13,063 bases of DNA from Coemansia sp. RSA 1804. Its lineage: Eukaryota > Kickxellomycota > Kickxellomycetes > Kickxellales > Kickxellaceae. Below, one piece after another: positions 8,801-13,063 of this stretch (within the stretch, counting starts at the first letter, position 1; each line of letters opens with the position of its first letter). Under the pieces are notes generated by a model. The model was not told the DNA's origin, did not search any database, and saw only the letters and a program-made list of their open reading frames with translations. The stretch lies in contig JANBTH010000656.1 of assembly GCA_027578815.1 (NCBI GenBank), positions 1-13,063 of the forward strand, written 5' to 3'. A program made the translations under genes and the position numbers.

Positions 8801-8860
<60 letters not shown>

Positions 8861-9172
8861 GTCCTGTTTCTGCGCAGTCCACCAGCTCTGGAACTGCGCG
8901 GGGATGAACAGAAACGTGGCCACCAGGTAGATCATCGCCGCCACCACGCCCATGCTCTCGGCCAGCACCGGGCGGTTTGGTTTCGCCAGATCCACGCCCG
9001 ACAGCCCGGCCCGCTTGAACGTCGACACCGTGGCCGGTACGATGCACCACGTAGCGAGCCCGGCGAGCCCCGATATACAGGTGCACACGGCCAGCGGCTC
9101 GTCGCGGAACTGCCACGACAAGGCAAGCAGGAGCGGGGACGACGCCAGCGTCACCTTCTTATGAAGCAGCAT
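7505..9172 (-). CDS. ALG7: UDP-GlcNAc:dolichyl-phosphate GlcNAc-1-phosphotransferase
   Basis: The protein has 555 aa in one exon. The ATG at 9172 has A at -3. This ER multi-pass enzyme transfers GlcNAc-1-phosphate to dolichyl phosphate, the first step of lipid-linked oligosaccharide synthesis and the target of tunicamycin. Visible hallmarks are GVDLAKPNRP at 59-68, the FADDVLDLRWR metal motif with D156/D157, TNAINILAGINGVEVGQS at 223-240, FVGDTYCYFAGM with D297, PCPRHRLP at 343-350, and a C-terminal hydrophobic segment ending LIRYRLSHVFYF. All match human DPAGT1 closely. It is about 150 aa longer than the human protein (408 aa) because of two inserts. One is ten Ala followed by eight Pro (106-123) in the loop after the second hydrophobic segment, probably lumenal. 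The other is a Ser/Arg/Ala-rich stretch at about 353-475 in the cytosolic loop after the PCPRHR motif. The catalytic residues are intact, so the enzyme should be active. Confidence 0.97.
8804..8857 (-). repeat. Abutting (GCA)10 and (CCA)8 codon repeats within ALG7
   Basis: Read on the coding strand, ten GCA codons are followed directly by eight CCA codons, giving polyalanine then polyproline (residues 106-123 of Alg7). Codon purity points to slippage expansion rather than selected protein sequence. The array preserves the frame. Confidence 0.95.
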
Positions 9173-9482
9173 CCTCCCGCTGTGTGTAAGAGGCTATATT
9201 ATGATAGAAATACTGAGGTGTAGCGTAAATGCATTAAATTAGCAGCGAAGGGAAGTGAGAGTGGCCAAAAAGAACAAGGGAGACAAAAAGCGGGGGACTC
9301 TTTGGAGCACGCAGCATTAAAGCATAAAAGACGCGCCGTTGGCTTCTGTTTCTGCTTCTTTGAGAAATTGGAGGAATCGCTCTTTGCACTAGCACCCAAT
9401 ACTTTACACAGGACGGGCCGGTCGTTGTGCATCCCAAATTACAAGGCATTTCGGAATCGACTAGAACGCACATTTGGAGCTG
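9173..9482. promoter_or_regulatory. Divergent promoter region between ALG7 and INTS4
   Basis: These 310 non-coding bases lie between two outward-facing start codons. Two CCAAT pentamers lie in opposite orientation: one on the minus strand at 9371-9367, facing ALG7, and one on the plus strand at 9396-9400, 83 bases before the INTS4 ATG. AT-rich TATA-like stretches occur at 9193-9201 (ALG7 side) and 9325-9329 (CATAAAAG). In-frame stop TAG at 9462-9464 closes the INTS4 frame upstream. The element assignments are pattern matches only. Confidence 0.45.
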
Positions 9483-12400
9483 ATGCCTACAAAGCGAGGG
9501 CATCCCGAAGGCGAGGACACGGCAGGTGTTGTTGGCCCTTCTGGAAAGACAGCAGCCCAGGAGGATGCGCATTCAGCGACCGCGGGGGAATCCAGCGCCC
9601 GCAGGACGCGGCTGAATGAGGCGTACACGACGTACGAGCAGGTGCACCTGGCAATGGTGGGACTCAAAAGAGGCAGGGCAACGGCAGCAGCAGTGCACGA
9701 GTGCGCCAGCCGGGCGCTAGCGACGGTGAAGGCGGGCAGTGAAGCGGATAATAGCGCAGTGCGGCAGGCCGCCGTGCTGCTGGCCAGACAGGCGTGCGCG
9801 TACCCGGAGGCAGACACGGGCGGGATCGTCGGCGGACTGGTCCAGACGCTCGGCACCGCAGCACCGGCGACCAGGAGCGGGATATACGGGGCCCTTGAGC
9901 GGATCCACGAGTTCAAGGGGATCTTCTCAGCCGCCGGGAGCGCCGCGGTACCGGACCCGACGATGAGGCAGCTGGACGCGGCGGTGCGGCGGGACCTGAA
10001 CCACGCGCAGCACCACCTGCGGTGCGCGGCGCTGGCGGTGCTCGCGCTGGCGTGGATGCGCACTAATACCGACGATGGGCGCGGGGCCGGGCTGTTTGAC
10101 GTGGTGTGCAGGTACACGGCGGACTCGCATCCGAAGGTGCGGCAGACGGCGCTGGCCACGCTGGCGCGGCAGCACACGGTGGGCGAGCGGCTGGCCGTGG
10201 AGGCGTACGACGACTGCGTGGTGGCCACCAAGGACGACTACGAGCAGGTGCGGCTGGCGGCGGTGGAGCTGGTGTGGATGGTGGGCACCGCGTATCCGGA
10301 CCACCCCGTGGTGATCCACAAGCACGGGACGAGCGACACGATCAGATTGCTGGACGACGCCTTTGTCAAGATCTGCGACATGGTCAACGACTGCTCCGTG
10401 GTGGTGCGCCAGCGCGCCTGTGCCATGCTCGGCCGCTTCACCAACGTCGACGCCAAGTTCCTGTCGCAGACCTTCAGCAAGCAGGTCATGTCGAACCTCC
10501 GCCGCTTTGCTGCGCGCGCCCCGCGCGGGTACGCCGGCCGCAACCGCGGCGTGCGGACCGGAGGAGGAGGAGGAGGAGGAGGAGGAGGAGGAGGGGGAGG
10601 GGGAGGAGGAGGCAGCAGGGCGGCGATTCCCACGCCCGAGGGCGACGCCGACGTCGAGTCCGACGAGTTCCGGCTGCTGGACTCGGGCGCCGCCGGGGCG
10701 TTTGTGCACGGCCTGGAGGACGAGTACCAGGAGGTGCGCGACGCAGCCATCGAGTCCATCACCGAGCTGTGCGCCGCCAGCGCAGACTTCTCCGCCAAGG
10801 CCGTCGACTTCCTGGTCGACATGTTCAACGACAGCAGCGACCGCGTGCGCGCCTGCGCCATCCACGCGCTCACCAGCATCGGCGACCGCGCGCCGATCCA
10901 GCTCACCGAGGAGCAGCTGTCCATTGCGCTCTCGGCCATGAAGGACTCGAGCAGCCGGGTGCGCGCCGGGATCTACCGCTTCCTCTCGGTGGCCACGCTG
11001 GCCAGGGCCGAGTGGATCGAGCGCCTGGTGGCCGGCTTCCGGGCCAATCTCGAGCGATACGCCCACGACGACCAGCACGCCATCTACGCGACGCTGCGGA
11101 TGCTGGGCCAGAACCACTCGCACATCGTCTCGATCCACTTTGCGCGCTCGCTGCTTGGGATCAGCGAGCACTACCTCAGCCGCGAGGCCCGCATCGACGA
11201 CGCCGTGTACGCCGGCAACGTCATTCTGCTGATGAACACGAAGCCCCCGTCGCGCGCCGCCATTGCCGCTGCTCTGCCGGACTACGTGTCCACGCATCTT
11301 CCGTACCTGCGCGACAAGTACCCGGGCTGCCTCCCTGCCGACATCGCCGACTCCGTGCCGCCGCGGCTCGGCTTCGTGAAGCAGATGCTGAGCCGCCCGC
11401 GGCCGGATCTGTCGGTCGCGCAGCTGACGCTCGCCGACAGCCAGAGGCGCGTCGACGGCGTGTTTGCGGCCATCGTCAGCGCGCTCGGGCAGGCGGCAGC
11501 GGGCACCGGCGACGATACAGCCGGCGTGGCCACGCTGCTTGCGCGGCGCGCGCGCGAGCTCGAGGCGCTGTGCACCGGCGACGCCGCGCCCGGCCGGGCG
11601 GAGCCCGACGAGCGGCGCCTGGCCGTGGCGCACTACGCGCGCCTCGTCGGCCACATCCTCGACACGCAGGCGGCGGCGGCGGCAGCAGCACAGATGCCTC
11701 CATCGCCGCAGCGTCCGCGGCTGCTGGATCTGGCGGCGCGTGTGATGCGCGGCGCGTACGAGCTGGCCGGCCGCACGGCGGGCCTCGACGCTGCCTGCAA
11801 ACACGCGCTCGCGGGGGCCCAGGCGTTTGCGCACGCCGCGTGGCTGGCGGCGCACGATCTCGCCGCGTACGACCGCCGCCTGGCCGACAAGATGGTGCGC
11901 GAGCTCCTGCGCCGCATGCGGGGCGCGGCCACCCACACGGCCGGCTGCGCCGGACAGCGGCTGTGCGAGCCGGCGCTCCGGCTCGAGAAGGCGTGGCTCG
12001 CGGTGCCCAGCAGCAGCAGCGGCGGCGGCGGCGGCGGAAACGCCCATCCTGGCGGCATCCGCAGCGACTCGCCGCTGCAGGACTTTGAGCGCGAGCTCTC
12101 CGCCTTTGTCGCTGGGTTCCGCCCAATGCCCTTCGAGCCCCCCGGGCTGTGCCGTCGGGCGCGGGCTCGCATCGCCAGCCAGGCGCAAGCAGCGGCGCCC
12201 GCCCGCCAGCAGCAGCAGCACCAGCACCAGCACCAGCAGCCGACCGAGTACAACCACGCGTTCCCGCTGCGGCTCTCGCTCAGCGCGTCCGTGGGCTGGG
12301 TGTCGCGACGCGGCCTGCTGGGCGTGGCCGTGGGTCTGCCAGCACGGCAGACGGTCTTCCTGGCGCCGCCCGCAGAGTGCGTGCGCCCGCGCCGGCCGAT

Positions 12401-12695
12401 GCACTGGGCCGTGGAATGGAGCGACGTTGCCGTGGCGCTGCCGCTGGGCTCCGGCGAGAGCACCGCCGTGCGGGTGTCGGTGGTGCTGCGGCTGCCTGCG
12501 CGCGCCCCGTGGTCCGACGCCCTTGTGGTCCGCGGCGCTGCGGTTCCGCCCACGCACTCCGTTGCCGAGTACTTCCGCCGCCTGGCCGATCCGGCGCTGC
12601 GCTTCGTCTGCGTGGACATTGCTGACGGGGGCTGCGCTGTCGGCGTCAGCCCCGTCCGCGTTGCGCCGCCGGCCTCCGCCCACACGCGAGTGTAG
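9483..12695 (+). CDS. INTS4: Integrator complex subunit 4 (HEAT-repeat scaffold)
   Basis: The protein has 1070 aa in one exon. The start is ATG 9483, because the longer frame from 9474 begins with TTG and an in-frame TAG lies at 9462. The N-terminal two-thirds is a HEAT/ARM array. Signature segments match human INTS4: DAFVKICDMVNDCS (about 292-305), LMSNLRR-like VMSNLRR (about 335-341), SGAAGAFVHGLEDE (about 401-414), and DFLVDMFNDSSDRVR (about 442-456). The C-terminal region from about 925 (FPLRLSLSASVGW onward) corresponds to the beta-rich domain that ends the human protein. In known Integrator, INTS4 holds the INTS9/INTS11 endonuclease pair to form the cleavage module that cuts snRNA and other nascent RNA polymerase II transcripts. 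Oddities are an 18-Gly run (360-377) in the loop before SGAAGAF, a Ser-Gly run near 842-852 and a Gln/His run near 909-919. Codons strongly prefer G or C in third position. The family call is firm and the human protein has a similar length (about 963 aa). Confidence 0.93.
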   Translation: MPTKRGHPEGEDTAGVVGPSGKTAAQEDAHSATAGESSARRTRLNEAYTTYEQVHLAMVGLKRGRATAAAVHECASRALATVKAGSEADNSAVRQAAVLLARQACAYPEADTGGIVGGLVQTLGTAAPATRSGIYGALERIHEFKGIFSAAGSAAVPDPTMRQLDAAVRRDLNHAQHHLRCAALAVLALAWMRTNTDDGRGAGLFDVVCRYTADSHPKVRQTALATLARQHTVGERLAVEAYDDCVVATKDDYEQVRLAAVELVWMVGTAYPDHPVVIHKHGTSDTIRLLDDAFVKICDMVNDCSVVVRQRACAMLGRFTNVDAKFLSQTFSKQVMSNLRRFAARAPRGYAGRNRGVRTGGGGGGGGGGGGGGGGGGSRAAIPTPEGDADVESDEFRLLDSGAAGAFVHGLEDEYQEVRDAAIESITELCAASADFSAKAVDFLVDMFNDSSDRVRACAIHALTSIGDRAPIQLTEEQLSIALSAMKDSSSRVRAGIYRFLSVATLARAEWIERLVAGFRANLERYAHDDQHAIYATLRMLGQNHSHIVSIHFARSLLGISEHYLSREARIDDAVYAGNVILLMNTKPPSRAAIAAALPDYVSTHLPYLRDKYPGCLPADIADSVPPRLGFVKQMLSRPRPDLSVAQLTLADSQRRVDGVFAAIVSALGQAAAGTGDDTAGVATLLARRARELEALCTGDAAPGRAEPDERRLAVAHYARLVGHILDTQAAAAAAAQMPPSPQRPRLLDLAARVMRGAYELAGRTAGLDAACKHALAGAQAFAHAAWLAAHDLAAYDRRLADKMVRELLRRMRGAATHTAGCAGQRLCEPALRLEKAWLAVPSSSSGGGGGGNAHPGGIRSDSPLQDFERELSAFVAGFRPMPFEPPGLCRRARARIASQAQAAAPARQQQQHQHQHQQPTEYNHAFPLRLSLSASVGWVSRRGLLGVAVGLPARQTVFLAPPAECVRPRRPMHWAVEWSDVAVALPLGSGESTAVRVSVVLRLPARAPWSDALVVRGAAVPPTHSVAEYFRRLADPALRFVCVDIADGGCAVGVSPVRVAPPASAHTRV
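10560..10613 (+). repeat. GGA/GGG codon repeat encoding 18 glycines
   Basis: A pure purine, G-rich array within INTS4 consists mainly of GGA codons with a few GGG. It encodes an uninterrupted 18-Gly run in a loop between HEAT blocks. The strand bias also gives it triplex or G-quadruplex potential. Confidence 0.95.
12207..12239 (+). repeat. CAG/CAC repeat encoding Gln-His run in INTS4
   Basis: Eleven codons of CAG and CAC in near alternation encode a QQQQHQHQHQQ run in the linker before the C-terminal domain. It is a simple-sequence expansion that keeps the frame. Confidence 0.85.
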
Positions 12696-12784
12696 CTGCC
12701 CCGCTTTCCATCCTCGCTTCCATTTTCACTTTGTGCGCAAGCAGCACCATGTGGGAGTCGTCGGGGGGAGACCTAATGCATTCC

Positions 12785-12790
12785 TTTATT
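12785..12790 (-). terminator. Poly(A) signal AATAAA of the STT3 gene
   Basis: TTTATT on the plus strand reads AATAAA on the minus strand, about 50 bases after the STT3 stop. It abuts the ATTC repeat. No plus-strand AATAAA is visible between the INTS4 stop and the STT3 stop, so INTS4 must use another signal. Confidence 0.45.
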
Positions 12791-12819
12791 CATTCATTCG
12801 TTCATTCATTCATTCATTT
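12788..12819. repeat. (ATTC)n tetranucleotide repeat
   Basis: Eight tetramers occupy the 143-base gap between the convergent INTS4 and STT3 stops: six are ATTC, the fourth is GTTC and the last is ATTT. It lies in the 3' UTR of STT3 on the minus strand. Confidence 0.9.
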
Positions 12820-12838
12820 ATCTTGTTTCTTCTGCCTC

Positions 12839-13063
12839 CTACGCCGAACCCCTGCGACCCGCCAGCGCTGCGACGGCGTGGTGGCTGCGGCCGAGGTTGT
12901 CGAGATCCTTGACCCTGTAGATGCGCACCATCCAGTTCTCCGTCGTGTAGGCCTCCTCGAAGCTGTCCAGCGTCACGGACGACGGCAGCTGCTGCTTGCG
13001 CACGCGGTCAAACGCGCGGCCGCCCATGACCTCGTTGAAGCGGTAGTACGACATCTTGTGCAT
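12839..13063 (-). CDS. STT3: STT3, catalytic oligosaccharyltransferase subunit, C-terminal part
   Basis: Only the last 74 residues and the TAG stop (12841-12839) are in the window; the gene continues past base 13063. The Met at the window edge is not claimed as the start, since STT3 proteins have about 700 residues. The segment carries KMSYYRFNEV, FDRVRKQQ, EEAYTTENWMVRIYRVKDLD and LGRS, matching the lumenal C-terminus of human STT3A almost position by position. STT3 transfers the finished dolichol-linked glycan to Asn in N-x-S/T sequons in the ER lumen. The WWD catalytic motif and the membrane segments lie outside the window, so integrity cannot be judged. It is convergent with INTS4. Confidence 0.95.
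   Translation of the reverse strand: MHKMSYYRFNEVMGGRAFDRVRKQQLPSSVTLDSFEEAYTTENWMVRIYRVKDLDNLGRSHHAVAALAGRRGSA

Noticed and set aside
8228..9223. 331-aa plus-strand frame, and the 354-aa minus frame at 8052-9116
   Set aside because: Both are shadows of ALG7, with low-complexity Trp/Cys, Ser/Thr or Arg runs created by the trinucleotide repeat.
10106..12088. 660-aa open frame on the plus strand in another frame
   Set aside because: It is a frame shadow of INTS4 in about 70% GC DNA. It is Arg/Ala/Gly-rich and matches no family.
9927..12683. 918-aa open frame on the minus strand
   Set aside because: It is the mirror of the GC-rich INTS4 gene. It is Arg/His/Gly/Ala-rich with no recognisable domain, while the plus strand shows clear INTS4 homology along its length.
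12788..12819. Tandem units as a CRISPR array
   Set aside because: The units are 4-base simple repeats without spacers, in eukaryotic DNA.

Overview
The window is nuclear eukaryotic DNA, almost certainly from an early-diverging, intron-poor fungus. The evidence is a mitochondrially targeted ribosomal protein L16, two ER N-glycosylation enzymes (Alg7/DPAGT1 and STT3), an Integrator subunit 4 orthologue, AATAAA signals, one clear spliceosomal intron and many microsatellites. Integrator is missing from yeasts and other Dikarya but is known from animals, plants, protists and some basal fungi. A zoopagomycotan/Kickxellales-like fungus would fit, but that placement is a guess. No CRISPR array, mobile element, rRNA or tRNA is visible.

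Six protein genes lie in strict alternation (+ - + - + -), giving three convergent pairs with short 3' gaps and two divergent promoter spacers. (1) 749-1531 (+): a 260-aa protein with two tandem LITAF-type zinc domains and a hydrophobic C-terminal tail. (2) 5979-1610 (-): a 1418-aa, two-exon KDM3/JMJD1-type JmjC protein whose three iron ligands are all replaced and which carries an AT-hook inside the JmjC region. (3) 6658-7347 (+): mitochondrial uL16. (4) 9172-7505 (-): Alg7, GlcNAc-1-phosphate transferase. (5) 9483-12695 (+): INTS4. (6) 13063-12839 (-): the C-terminal 74 residues of STT3, running off the right edge.

Functionally, Alg7 makes the first dolichol-linked sugar intermediate of N-glycosylation and STT3 performs the final transfer to protein, so the first and last acts of one ER pathway lie within about 4 kb, separated by INTS4. 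INTS4 belongs to the nuclear RNA-cleavage module of Integrator, uL16m to the mitochondrial large ribosomal subunit, and the JmjC protein probably to chromatin. The LITAF protein is probably on endosomal or vacuolar membranes. Nothing suggests co-transcription.

Base composition changes sharply along the window. Hand counts of single 60-base lines give about 28% GC at 541-600, 42% at 1021-1080, 55% at 3001-3060 and 72% at 11341-11400. The left intergenic DNA is AT-rich with homopurine/homopyrimidine runs. The right genes are so GC-rich that they cast very long false ORFs on other frames. The observations most worth following are the apparently iron-dead, AT-hook-bearing KDM3-like protein and the tandem-LITAF protein with a possible tail anchor.
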